A stretch of DNA of 64,000 nucleotides from Ustilago trichophora (taxonomy: Eukaryota; Basidiomycota; Ustilaginomycetes; Ustilaginales; Ustilaginaceae). Below the pieces are notes generated by a model. It saw only the letters and a program-made list of their open reading frames with translations, had not been told where the DNA came from and did no database searches. The DNA lies in assembly GCA_900323505.1 (NCBI GenBank), contig OOIN01000007.1, forward strand, positions 1,116,001 to 1,180,000. Reading direction: 5' to 3'. The translations under genes and the position numbers were made by a program. Each line of letters starts with the position of its first letter. Position 1 is the first letter of the stretch. Below, one piece after another: positions 9,268 through 19,865 of this stretch.

Positions 9268-10725
9268 ATGCCGCAGCTAGCCAAACGACCACGCCGGTCC
9301 GAAGACTATGAAACCGCAACAACGGGTGCAACAGCAACAGCAGGTTTCTACGACAATGTGCCGGGTACATCCATCACCCGGCCTTCCTCTGGGTCTGGTG
9401 TTAATACTATCGCTGCTGCGACAGCGGCGTATCTGGCGCCGTACACGACTGCTGCTGGTAGTGCTGGGGCCAACGGAACAACGAGCCCTCTTCTCGCCTC
9501 TCACTTATCTACAAGGTCGTTGGGACAAACCGGTTCAACGGGCCACCATCATAGCTCGGGCGCAGAAGACAACGTAGAAGATATGGCCCCTCCCGGAGCC
9601 AAAACATCTTCCTCTCACAGCACTCGCGCGCGGGGTCGAGGCCGTGGTCGTCCCTATGGTCGTGGTCGTGGGCGTCCACGTGGCTCTCTCAGCCGCGCCG
9701 CTGTCGACAGCGCCTCTTACTCGGACGATCCCAGCACCGGCCAACCATACCCCCAAGTCAACGGACACACCGAACTCTTCGCAGAAGAAGAAGACGGAGA
9801 CAACGACCAAGACGACGGCTCCCCACCTAACCCACTAACCTTCCAATGTCGCAAATGCTTCCGCCTACTCGCCGACTCGTTCTCGTTTGTCGCCACTGAT
9901 CCGGATCTCGGATACGTCATCTTATCCCAAACGACCGAATGCGTACTCCAAGACACGACCTATTCCACCTCCACCGATCCAAACCAAAAAGATCTCGGCT
10001 CCACATTCGCCCGTCTCCGCTGTGCCGGATGCAATTCTACCATCGGTCGCAACTACCGCACTACTCCACGAGATCTTGATGACCTGAGAGACTGTTTCTC
10101 GCTCGAAGTCAATGCGATTTCCACCTACCAGCTCGGATCCAACTACACCAAGCAGCTCGACAAGAAGGATGACAGCCGCAACGGGCGAACGTCGCGCGGA
10201 GGAGATGCGAGGCAGAGCATTCAGCTTGGGGAAGCATCAGTAGTGGGAGGGTTGGAGAGCAAGATGGAGCGAACAAGAGCACTGACGATCGAGTTGAGCG
10301 ATCGACTAATCAAGGCGGAACTAGATATTCGGCGGTACAGCGCCCAGGTGCAACAATTGTTAAAGGAGAGAGATTCGAGTTTGATCAGGTTGCCTCTGGC
10401 TGACGTTGAAGAGGGCCGTCTCGCTGACCAAGCTGATGCGTCCCGATCTGCTGCAGAAGTAGTAGTGGTAGAAGAATCAGTAGCAGAAGAAGTTGTGCAG
10501 GAGGAGGTAGCGGAAGCGCAAAAACAACAACAACAACAAGAAGCACAACAACAACAACCAAATCGACGACGAACAACAGCAGAAGAAGAACCAACAACTC
10601 CTCCACCCGCAGATTCACCCAACAGCGTCAAGCAGGAATCGCACCCACGCAAGTCTGCGGCTCAGTCCATAGCTTCCTCGAAATCCCGACGAAGTGCCGC
10701 TCCTGCCGGCGGTGAGACGACTTGA
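9268..10725 (+). CDS. MIS18: MIS18-type centromere protein with AT-hook-like segment
   Basis: This is a 485-residue single-exon protein. Residues about 191-292 form a Mis18/Yippee-type zinc fold: 'FQCRKCFRLLADS' gives the first CxxC and 'RLRCAGCNSTIGRNYRTTP' the second, ending in 'FSLEVNAISTYQLGS', which closely follows the Mis18-alpha pattern. Mis18 proteins prime centromeres for CENP-A deposition. Before this domain, residues ~120-140 contain repeated GRGRP units typical of AT-hooks. After it, residues ~329-375 look like a coiled coil, which in Mis18 mediates oligomerisation. The tail is Gln/Glu-rich, encoded by CAA/CAG runs. At 485 residues it is much longer than the roughly 200-230 residues of fission-yeast or human Mis18. 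DNA binding by the AT-hook segment is inferred. Confidence 0.85.
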   Translation: MPQLAKRPRRSEDYETATTGATATAGFYDNVPGTSITRPSSGSGVNTIAAATAAYLAPYTTAAGSAGANGTTSPLLASHLSTRSLGQTGSTGHHHSSGAEDNVEDMAPPGAKTSSSHSTRARGRGRGRPYGRGRGRPRGSLSRAAVDSASYSDDPSTGQPYPQVNGHTELFAEEEDGDNDQDDGSPPNPLTFQCRKCFRLLADSFSFVATDPDLGYVILSQTTECVLQDTTYSTSTDPNQKDLGSTFARLRCAGCNSTIGRNYRTTPRDLDDLRDCFSLEVNAISTYQLGSNYTKQLDKKDDSRNGRTSRGGDARQSIQLGEASVVGGLESKMERTRALTIELSDRLIKAELDIRRYSAQVQQLLKERDSSLIRLPLADVEEGRLADQADASRSAAEVVVVEESVAEEVVQEEVAEAQKQQQQQEAQQQQPNRRRTTAEEEPTTPPPADSPNSVKQESHPRKSAAQSIASSKSRRSAAPAGGETT

Positions 10726-11093
10726 GGTGTATATCTATGAATCAAGCTTTTCTTCGCGGTTTCTCGTGTACATCACAGCACCGCCTACCGCTTTTTGTAA
10801 GATGCTGAGTCGCTCAGCTGTATTTGTATCTCACCTCAATTTCGACAGTTCGCACACACACAGACACAGACACAGACACAGACACAGACACACACACACA
10901 CACACACACACTCACACAGAAGCCCAAGTTGCACATCTGCAGACGAGCACAAACATTCCTTCGTCACCAAAAGCGTCGTGTGTCCAGATGTGAAAGATTT
11001 ACATTGTTGAATCAACCAAAACGAACCAACAAAGAAACTGTACACATCTTGATTAAAGTTCAACCCAAAAACTTTGTTCTACATAAGAGCAAT
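10726..11093. other. Convergent 3' region with CA-type microsatellite
   Basis: This 370-base region between the MIS18 (+) and DCP1 (-) stops contains the (ACACAG)n/(AC)n repeat. Otherwise it has only A/T-rich 3' UTR-like sequence. Confidence 0.6.
10852..10918. repeat. (CACAGA)n then (CA)n microsatellite
   Basis: A compound repeat: about four hexamer units of the ACACAG type run directly into about twelve CA units, in the convergent 3' region. Confidence 0.9.
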
Positions 11094-12338
11094 CTAAGAA
11101 ACTCGAGAGACATAGGCGCCATACAACTGGGTGACAAATTCTGGGTTGGTGTGAATCATGCTGAGCAGTTCCGTGACGAATTCTCTTCGGGAGAGCGGCT
11201 GTCCGTCGTCGCCTAATCCGATGCGATCGCGAATGTTTTCTTGGACCAGCTCAGACATTTTGGGTGCTTGATCTTTGGCAGTTTTTTGTTGTGATGATGT
11301 GGTGGATGCAAGATTGGGTTGTGGTGAAGTTGAAGAAGGAGGAGGAGGAGGTGTGGGGTTGGAGTTGGTGCTTCCGAGTAGGGAGAGTAAGTTCTGGGCG
11401 TGCGTGGCTTCTGTCGAAGCTGAAGGGGAGGCGGCTTTGGGAGTTTCCGTGGTGGTGGGTGCGGGAGTGGTGTCGAGCGATACGGCGGATTGGAAGAGAG
11501 AGTCGAGTAGGGAGGTTCCGTTGGATGCAGCGGCGGCGACGACAGGAGGTTCTGTCGGTGGTTGCTTCTTTGCTTGCTGAGATTGCTCCTCTTGATGTGT
11601 TGGAGCAGAGGCAGGGGCTAGGGCAGGGGCGCTCCCGAACAGATCATCAAGATTGATCTGCGTGCCTCCCTCATTCTCCGCACTTGTCACTGGTGCTGAT
11701 GCTTCCGCTAGTGCTAGCGCCTCCTTCGCACTCACCTCCTTGTCCTTCTCTGTACCTGATGCCTGCTTTGCCCCCTTCTTTGGCTTCCCATTAGCCTTAC
11801 CCTTGCCCGCCTTCGACTCTTTCCCATCCTTACCCAAAGACCCCTGATCCGCCTTCGCATCCGCATTCCCACTGACAGCATTTGGTGTAGTCATTGATAC
11901 CGCGTCCACCCCTTCCGCCAGTCGCACCGTCTCTTCACTAGGCGCCTCGACCATAGCTTGCAGCTTCAACATCTTGTCCCCCACCGCCATCCTTTGGCTT
12001 GGTTCAAACACCCAGATTCCATACACCTCGTTATCCCCATTCGTCTCTGGTCGATAGATGATGAATTCGGGCGTAATCTCTAGATCGTCTTCCGAGGTGA
12101 CATCGGCACTGAAATTCTCGACGCCGTTACGGTTCATCAAGAAGAACCCATTGTAGGGGGGTAGTCGGCGGCGGAAGAGAAACAGCGGGCCTTCAACGCC
12201 CGTCTTGGTCCACTCACCGCCGTTGTAGTTGTAGAGAACCACAAAGGAAGCCGTTTCCACAATGGATACGATCGATGGATCGTGTCGACGCAACACCTTC
12301 AGGTTGAATGCCGTGCGTGCTTCTGGTATCGATGCCAT
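11094..12338 (-). CDS. DCP1: mRNA-decapping enzyme subunit DCP1
   Basis: This single-exon gene encodes 414 residues from the first true in-frame ATG at 12336-12338. Residues ~5-130 form the EVH1-like DCP1 domain: 'FNLKVLRRHDPSIVSIVE', then 'SFVVLYNYNGGEWTKTGVEG', 'FFLMNRNGVENF' and 'IWVFEPSQR'. The middle is a long Ser/Thr/Pro/Ala-rich linker. The last ~45 residues ('SRREFVTELLSMIHTNPEFV') resemble the C-terminal trimerisation helix found in metazoan and basidiomycete DCP1 but absent from budding yeast. The protein activates DCP2 in P-bodies to remove the 5' cap from mRNA. The gene faces MIS18 convergently. The identification is strong. Confidence 0.93.
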   Translation of the reverse strand: MASIPEARTAFNLKVLRRHDPSIVSIVETASFVVLYNYNGGEWTKTGVEGPLFLFRRRLPPYNGFFLMNRNGVENFSADVTSEDDLEITPEFIIYRPETNGDNEVYGIWVFEPSQRMAVGDKMLKLQAMVEAPSEETVRLAEGVDAVSMTTPNAVSGNADAKADQGSLGKDGKESKAGKGKANGKPKKGAKQASGTEKDKEVSAKEALALAEASAPVTSAENEGGTQINLDDLFGSAPALAPASAPTHQEEQSQQAKKQPPTEPPVVAAAASNGTSLLDSLFQSAVSLDTTPAPTTTETPKAASPSASTEATHAQNLLSLLGSTNSNPTPPPPPSSTSPQPNLASTTSSQQKTAKDQAPKMSELVQENIRDRIGLGDDGQPLSRREFVTELLSMIHTNPEFVTQLYGAYVSRVS

Positions 12339-12995
12339 CCTGCCGCGTGTATGCTCGGTAGCTCTGTGTTGGTTCAATGGGGTTTGCGTTTACTTCCTGA
12401 CGTGATTGAGCAGCAGCGTTGCTGTTTGCGCTACTTTGCGATAGCCAATGATGAGTATCAAACGTTCGCCGTCGAGTGCTGGAGGTGATGAGGCTAATGA
12501 TGACGATGTTGAATGTCGAAAGGTGAGATGATGACTTTTGGCTCGTGCGACTCATCCTTCAGAAAAACAGCGCGCATTCGGATTGTGGAGAAATGAACGA
12601 GATTCCGTCTCTCTCGATTTCCTCTCAGCTCGCGCACACCCCCTGCAGGACGTACGTGCCTTCATCATCCCGATCTTCTCTCCGCATGGGTGCAACCGTG
12701 ACAATCGAATACCTTCTTCTCTGGACTCAGAGATCAAGACTGACTCAGACCGATATCAACACCTTCGTTTCACGCACGCAGAGCGAGTTTGTGCTGGAGA
12801 AAAGCAATCGTGCATTGGAACTGATGATCAATAGAGAGCGAAGCTTGATGTCAAACTACTAGTGTAAGGTGCACTGTTGCAGTTGCGAACTGATAAATCG
12901 GAATCGAGGCGGATAAAGATGTTTCTTATGCGACCACAACGCAGACGTAATTCTAATTCCAAACGGAAGCAAGCTGAAACGAGCTATGCGCTCAT
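12339..12995. other. Intergenic region, upstream of DCP1 and downstream of the bHLH gene
   Basis: About 660 bases between two minus-strand genes. It should contain the DCP1 promoter and the 3' end of the bHLH transcript. No other feature was recognised. Confidence 0.5.
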
Positions 12996-13526
12996 CTAAA
13001 GGTCGAGCTTCATCTCTCCCAAATCAGAGAACGAGGCAGCAGTATGACTCTCGTCGCCAATCAGCTGCATCGGCGATTGAGCTTCAGACGATTGCAATTC
13101 TGGCCAGCTGCCCTCCTGCACCCGTCCCCGTCCCACCTTGTGACGCGACCTTCCGCGCCAGTGGTCGTCGTGCGCATCGTGAATTATGCGTGAGCTCTGG
13201 CTTCGTCCACGACGGCTCAGCTCCTTGTCCTCTTCTCCGCTCTCGTGCTCCTCCTCTTCAATCGGGTCGACCGACGAACGACGTGGGAGACCGGTACGCT
13301 GGTCAAAGCCCTCCAACCAGGCTGCGAGGGCTGGTGCTCCTGCGGCTGTTGCATCGTGGGAGCCCGAGCTCGAGTGAGACATGGGGAGACTGCCCTGATG
13401 CATCGACACAGATGGCTGCTGTGGCTGTGAGGAAGGTTGCTGGTCCATGGGCATGCCCAGACTGAGCAGATTCATTGCACTAAAGTCCTGCGGAGGCTGC
13501 TGATGTTGCTGGTGGTGGTGTTGCAT

Positions 13527-13560
<34 letters not shown>

Positions 13561-15830
13561 TGATCTTGCGAATGGTGCTGCTGGGCTTGCTGTTGCATCT
13601 GACCGCCAAACATGCCCGATACTCCCGTTCCGTTGCCGCTGTTGCCCTGGTCAAAGAAAGCGTGCATCATGCCGAGACCCTGCTGCGGATCGGTGGTGGG
13701 TGGAGCCTGCATACCCGATGCAGCAAGTGCCTGGTGGGATCTCGCAAGCTCTGCCTCGAGGAAACCGATGCGGCCCATCTGCATGTCGAGGAACTGCTGC
13801 AGGTGTCGAATGTACTCGACGCTCTTGCGAAGAATGATACCCTTGTTGGGCTTGGCCTGAGCGGCTGCCAGGGCGGCGCTGTTTGCGTGGACGGGTGCTA
13901 GAGCAGCCGCATATGCCTCTGTGGAAGACTTTGGCAGATTGATGTGCCCATCACCACTGTCAGGCATCATGTCGCCTTTGGCGGCGGCTGCTGCTGCTGC
14001 TGCCAGAGCGGCCTTTGCAGCTAAGGCCGGGGCAAATGTTCCACTGTTGCCGCCCTGAGTCGAGGTTGCGATCGCGTCGAGGAGCATGGCTTCGGGCAGC
14101 AGCGTTGCGAGCTCGGTAATCTTTTCGTTGATGTTGTCTCTCCTGCGACGCTCAACAGCATTATGAGATTCACGGCGCTTGCGACGCTTCTCAGCCAGCC
14201 TTTTTGCTTCCGCCTCGCTTTTCCCGCCGGTGCCAGCAAGCGGCTGTTCATCGTCATCATCGCCAGCATCCTCATCATCATCGTCATCGCCTTGATGTGG
14301 ATCAGAGGGGCTAATAGTCTTGGCATCGGTCTTTGAGGCATCTGATTTGATGTCCTTGGCAAGCCTCTCGCGCGAACTTTGCGACGTGATTTTGCTTGGA
14401 CGTCTTGCCTTGCTGGCCGGAGTGACCTTGGCTTCGCTGGCTTCTGACGCTTCGCTAGATCGTCCTGATGGATTCGAAACACCATTCCTGCTGGCCTGCT
14501 CGAGCAGAACCGTTTGCTGACTGGTCAAGTCGTCGACTTTCGACAAGCCGGAGTGGCTTCTTACTTGAGTATAAGGTGGGAAGAGGAAGGGGTTGAAAGG
14601 TTGATTCAAGTTGGCGTCATCCTCGACTTTGGTGGGCAGGTTGTGCATTGCCGTCGATACGGGCGGCGTCTGAAGATTGAGATGCGCCATGCTGGTGTGG
14701 AAGTTGAGCGGGGTCGGTAGTGATGAGGAAGCCGAGGTGGTCCCCGGGCGGTTTGGATCTTGAGAATGTGTGTTCCAAGACGCTTGATCGTTGAAGTTGA
14801 GATGTAGATTGCCTTGGCCCGATCCATCTGTTCCAAAGAGACTCCAGCGATGGGGCTGAGCCTGGAAACTGGATGACAGGCCCATGACAGAAGTACCAGC
14901 CGAAGCGCCAGAGGCCGCCGACGTAGACGAGCGTGTTGGGGCTGTTGGTTCCGGCTTAGGCTGAAGATTACCGGCGAGCGCAGCAGGTCCAACTGTGGCT
15001 CGGCGGCTCACTCTTGCTCGTGAAGATGGCGCCTTGCCCACGCCTCCTCTCTCGAGAGATGGCGAGCGGTCAGCAGGGCGTCTCTCCGAGGCGCCAGCTG
15101 CGACTCGTGTGCGGCTTCGGCTCAAGCTACGTGCGGTCTTGGATCGATTGGTCGAAGAAGCATTGCTGGTCGAGCGGTGATGGCGTGCGCCTGTGCCTTT
15201 TGGGAGGCTTCCGACGGTGGTGCCAAGAGAGCTAGGCGAAATAACGCTTGTAGCAATAGTGGAAGTGGTCTCGCCATTGGAGCCGTCAGGAGAATCGCCA
15301 TCATCCATGGACGAGGCATCCTTGCTGAGACGACTCAGAGCGTCGTGCGTCGGACGGATAGTGCCAAAGGTGCGGGACTGCAGACCATACATGTCGAGTG
15401 ACGCACTGTGAGGGATGTTGACGTATGATTCACCAAAGGCTCGCTCAGCAGCACCGTCTGTTCTGGCTTGGGTCTCAAGTCCAGCTTGCTGTTGGGCCGT
15501 GTGATCTGTGCCTTCTGGATGCGTGTGGGCGCCGTTGGAAGAGGTATTGGTTGCGGCAGGGGAAAACTGATTCCACAGGTCGTCGTTGAGTAGGATGTCG
15601 GTATCGATAAAGCTACTAGGGAGACCATTTGTGCCAAATGGACCAAAGAAGTTGTTAGTATGGGTGGACTGAGTCGAGTGAGAGCTCATAGCCGAAGCGA
15701 CGTTGGTGTTCGGGCCGGTACCGGTATTGGACAGGCTACCAGATGCGCCGGGATCGAAACCCTGTTGACGCTTCTTGGGCATCATGATGTCGATGCTCTG
15801 AGGCCCCGACGTCTCGACGGATGCAGGCAT
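12996..15830 (-). CDS. bHLH(-zipper) transcription factor with ~77-residue loop
   Basis: This is a 944-residue single-exon protein. The basic region and helix 1 ('ESHNAVERRRRDNINEKI', about residues 545-578) carry the His-Glu-Arg signature of E-box (CACGTG-class) binders. Helix 2 ('KGIILRKSVEYIRHLQQF', from about residue 660) is followed by a short leucine-rich coil. Between LPE at about residue 582 and helix 2 lies a roughly 77-residue Ala-rich loop, where most bHLH loops have 5-20 residues. The N-terminal half is Ser/Thr-rich. An acidic patch precedes the basic region, and the C-terminal part has poly-Gln/His encoded by CAG/CAA repeats. It is a nuclear DNA-binding regulator of unknown targets. 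A 2.9-kb upstream region suggests complex control. Confidence 0.88.
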
Positions 15831-18746
15831 AGACGGAGAGGTGTGCCGCCTGTGTCACGCACTGCGAGCTGTAGACAAAGTGTCGAGATGATGCTGGATG
15901 AGGATGCACAAAGCTGCTTGGGTGTGGATTCGTTCGAGATCGGCTTGACGTTTGATGACGAGACAGACCGGACACCGAGGAATGGGGTTGGAGATGAAGC
16001 TTGCCGCGTTTGCGCTCAGCTCTAGATAGGACCAAAGAGGGTTTGTTGCAGGTCGAGGACCGAGCGAATAAGATGAGATTAAAGGATGGCAAATAAGCGC
16101 CGTTGTCGATGATCGAAGGACGATGCGGTATGGCTTAGCGTGGTCGGTGTCGGAGCAGCGTGCCGATGGTGATGGTGGGAAGCCTAAGCAAAACCAGAAA
16201 GGAGAGTGTTGTTTGGCAACAAGACGGTGTTGATGAGCGAGGCAGAAATGGTGATATAGATGTTATAGAGCAATGAAGAGGAGAGTAGCGTGTAAGTGTG
16301 TGTGTGAGTGCGTGTATGTACAGTATGTTGATGGACCAGGTTGTTGGATGGAACCCAGAGGGCCAGAGGGATGAGGCGGGACTTGTTTGGCGGATCGTGG
16401 AGAGTGAGGCGCGCGAATGGCGCAGAAGCAGAAGCCAGATGCAAAAGAATGCTGCAGCAGGAAGAGGAGCAGGGAAAGTCACAGTAATCAGGGCGCGGCG
16501 ACGCCCCACAGAAGAGCAACAATCACACCAGCAAGGGCAAGATACTGTACTGTAGCAACGAGGGGCGGTCTCCTACCGAAGGTCCATTCCCCACTCGTTT
16601 TGTTCGTCTTTGTTTCGCGAAATGAAGCGAGCGCTGTGCAACTGCGTTCTTTTTTGCGATCTGTGTGACTGTGATGGTGTTGCCTTGTGTGTGTGGATAG
16701 CCTGTGTTCGCTGAATTGTAGCTGCACAGGTACAGGATGTATTGTACTGCATCTGCAAAATGCACAGGACGGGCCGCCGCAAAAGGCGGAGGAGATAGCA
16801 GCACAGTACGGAAAAAGTGGCAGCTAGAAATGATGCTAAGAGCGAACGAAAAATGCGGGGAAGCCGAGAGAAATGGGGTTCAGTGGCCAACTGCGTGTTC
16901 TGCCTTTGTGTGGTGTTGTTGTGTGGGCGCGCGCCGCTGTAGCCTGAATTTGGATCGTTACACAGCCGAGTTGAGCGAGTATGCGTGGATGTGCGCGTTT
17001 CTGTGTGTATCTGTGCCTGTCCATCTACCGTAGCTACAGTACTGTACTGTACTTGTACACATCCGACAGGCTTTGGCGTACGATTGCTGCTTTGTTGAGG
17101 TGGGGTTTCGAGGCTGTACCGAAAAAGAATTTTAATGTTCCAATACAAAATAACACGGACCGGTAATGTTGGCTGGCAACCCTATTCCCCAAAATCTTGT
17201 GTTTCTCTTGCTCGAATAGAAATCAGGCTGATCGAGTCAGCTTCAACGCGTCTGCAAATTTCATTTTTTGATTTCATAAATTTTTATTTTGTAAAAACAA
17301 AAAGCCCAAACTAGAGCGAACCAAACACCCTCCAGACGAGCGAGCGTCTTTGCAGTTTGTTTTGTCCCTGACTGACCCCTCGGTGCTCTTCCAAAGCCGA
17401 TGTTGACTGCAGCCTTGGCATGAAGCAATAATGAAATCGAAGCAAGAGTCAGATACACAGAAAGAGACTCTCGAGAACGTCAGAATGGGATCAGCATGTG
17501 ATACAAGCAGTCTTCGTTTCACGGCAGCAAGTGGTCTGCTGAAGAGCATTGAAGGCCGAATGCCCAGTGCGTTGCCTGGAGACACCAAAAAAAGTGCGGG
17601 GAGCGGAAATTTTTTTCCCGCGTGGCTCCAGCAATTCCGCACGAAACTCACGTCCTGGAAATGCAAGCGCTTTCATAGGCGATCCTCTCGAACTTGCGTC
17701 TGGTTCTCTTCTTCAGCTCCAAGCATCGAGATTGGCTGGAAGTGCTGTTTGGAGTGTACGTTCAAATAGAGTCGATGAAGTCAGAACATCTTCGGAATCA
17801 AACGGTACAGCGACCAGGAGAGCTAGAGCAACCTGGAGCAGCGCTTACATGCTAGCACATTTGGAAGGAGAAGAAAGAGGAGAGTCGGAGTATGCGAAAT
17901 TTGAGAAGAAAGCGTGAGATGGTTTCGTGTGCTGCACTGTTGCAACACTGCACTGTGTTGCGCGGCACAGCAACGAGAAGAATGCACCAAGACAGCTCAT
18001 CCCTGCAGAGACATGGCAGAGCCGAACGTGGAAAACTTCTCGTGACCCTACGTCGTTTTTTGGCGTTTGACTGACATCGGAAGTCTCCGTCTTCCAATCA
18101 TCTTGCCCCAATGTCCGCTGCACGTTGACACCTGACACCTCAGAAGATCGAACTTTTCATGCCTTTGAGGCTATACCAGATTCAGTTCTTCTTAAAGATC
18201 GACGGTAGCAGCAGCGTACTGTAGTTCACCCAGAGACAGGCCAATGCACCGGCCATTTTTGGCAATCAAGCCGCTGGCAGAAGAAAATCTTCCTGTCTAG
18301 TCTTGGCTTTGGCGCTCAAGCAGAGGCACAGCTCAACAAAATTCTCCTCCCGTCTTTCGGGACACCCGACACCTTTGTCACTTCTGAGAGGATACAAAGC
18401 AAAGCCTCACATCACTCCTCTCGATGGTATGGCAATTTGTGTTCGAGGGTCAAGGGTTGCTGACTCACACGCTTCGGGACGCCGAGAGTCAGTTGCAGAG
18501 CTTGGCGTATGCAAAGAGCAAGGCCAGTGTCAAGTAACTGACGTGATTCCGACGCTTACCTTCTCAGCCAGGTGCACTCCAAGAGGCGCTGCTGTCGGGC
18601 ATACCGGAGAGCGAAGGCAATCAAGCTGCAAATGAGACGCATTCGTCTCTCTCAAGCGGCATCAGTCTTCCCACCACCACCACCTGATGGTGTTGTGATA
18701 CCGTCTCCTTCCACGGATACCTGTTCAGCTCTCCTCGTACTTCATC
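15831..18746. other. 2.9-kb gene-poor divergent intergenic region
   Basis: This is the longest unannotated stretch outside the transposon island, between the bHLH gene (-) and the 266-residue ORF (+). Both strands hold only short open frames without recognisable domains. TACTGTAC-type motifs occur at 16543-16550 and, overlapping, at 17040-17052. It may hold a long regulated promoter or leader for the bHLH gene, or an unannotated non-coding RNA; I could not support a specific gene. Confidence 0.5.
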
Positions 18747-19547
18747 ATGAGCAGTTCAAAGGCATCTGCCAAGACCATGTCGGCCGCACCGTCGGCAACA
18801 TCTGATCTCCCGATGCTAACTTCGGATGCGCCTTCAACGCCGACTCCTAGAGCAGTCCAAGCTCAACCGTATCTTGAGAAGCCAAAAGGGCAACAGCGAC
18901 GAAGTGAAACACTAACTGCAGCCGTGCACAGTCTACATGACAGCATGCGTCCAGAGGACCAAAATCCTGACTCCGCTGAAGCTCGCTCTCCTTCATCCTC
19001 ACCCGAAAACGCCAAAGACCCACAGCAGACCCCTGAGGCTTCCGACACCATCCAAAGGTCAGGGAAGCAACATGTGCAGAGGTTGAATTTCACAGCTGAA
19101 GCGTCATCGACTCCTGTCTCTACTCTAAAGCGGGCTGTACAGACTTCCATAGGTGAGCGAGGTGCCAACAAGTCATCTGCTCCTTCCTCTCCGCAAGCAG
19201 GCCCAGATGTTGATCGTATAAAAACCCCCAAAGAAGACACTGGGGCTGACGGTGGTAGTGCTCCATCCTCATACGATTTCGCCGAAGCCAGTAGTGTGAC
19301 GGAAGGCGGCTTACATCTGGCCAAGACTCACGAGCCAGCTTCAGGTGGCGAGGACATCACTCCTTTGACACGCACCAAGTCTGATATCGCTCCGTGGATG
19401 ACGCAAAGACACAAACGAGCCATTCGGCGGAGCCTGGAGGCAGCTGCAGCGTCGTCTTCGCCAATCAAGTCGCCCGCGTCCAAGTCAGCTCCAGCTCCAA
19501 CTCCGGAGAAGAGCGCTCGAGATGGCGACTCGGGAGAGCTAAAGTGA
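18747..19547 (+). CDS. Hypothetical Ser/Pro-rich protein, 266 residues
   Basis: The ATG at 18747 opens a 266-codon frame that ends 318 bases before TOF1. The product is almost wholly low-complexity (Ser, Pro, Ala, Thr), with many SP/TP sites suitable for proline-directed kinases. One more ordered-looking segment lies near the C-terminus ('APWMTQRHKRAIRRSLEAA', about residues 220-238), basic and amphipathic. I do not recognise the family. The composition is coding-like, and the frame is by far the longest in its region. It could be a disordered nuclear or cell-cycle protein, or the last exon of a longer gene. Confidence 0.6.
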   Translation: MSSSKASAKTMSAAPSATSDLPMLTSDAPSTPTPRAVQAQPYLEKPKGQQRRSETLTAAVHSLHDSMRPEDQNPDSAEARSPSSSPENAKDPQQTPEASDTIQRSGKQHVQRLNFTAEASSTPVSTLKRAVQTSIGERGANKSSAPSSPQAGPDVDRIKTPKEDTGADGGSAPSSYDFAEASSVTEGGLHLAKTHEPASGGEDITPLTRTKSDIAPWMTQRHKRAIRRSLEAAAASSSPIKSPASKSAPAPTPEKSARDGDSGELK

Positions 19548-19865
19548 GAGCTTCAAAAAAACAGTCAACTGTCAGAGGTGCAGAATGCACAAATGGCAGT
19601 TGGCAGCAAAAATGCGACGCGTTCCTCAGGCGCGCCGCGTTGAGTGGGTGTTGGATTCGCTGCGCAGCTCCGCGACTGCAAAGGGTGCAGACAACTTCTT
19701 TTTGCCTTTCTGAAACCTACAACGTGCACATCATCATTCCTGTCGACCCTGCCTCACCTTATCTTCACCACAGATTTGATGAATCTCAACCTTTGCTATC
19801 GTTGAAGGACTGAAAACAAGATCCTCGAGAATTAAAGCCTCTTAAGGCTCCCACCTGCCTTCAAA
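19548..19865. other. Short intergenic region upstream of TOF1
   Basis: 318 bases between the 266-residue ORF and the TOF1 ATG. It must hold the end of one gene and the promoter of the next; no distinct motif was recognised. Confidence 0.4.
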
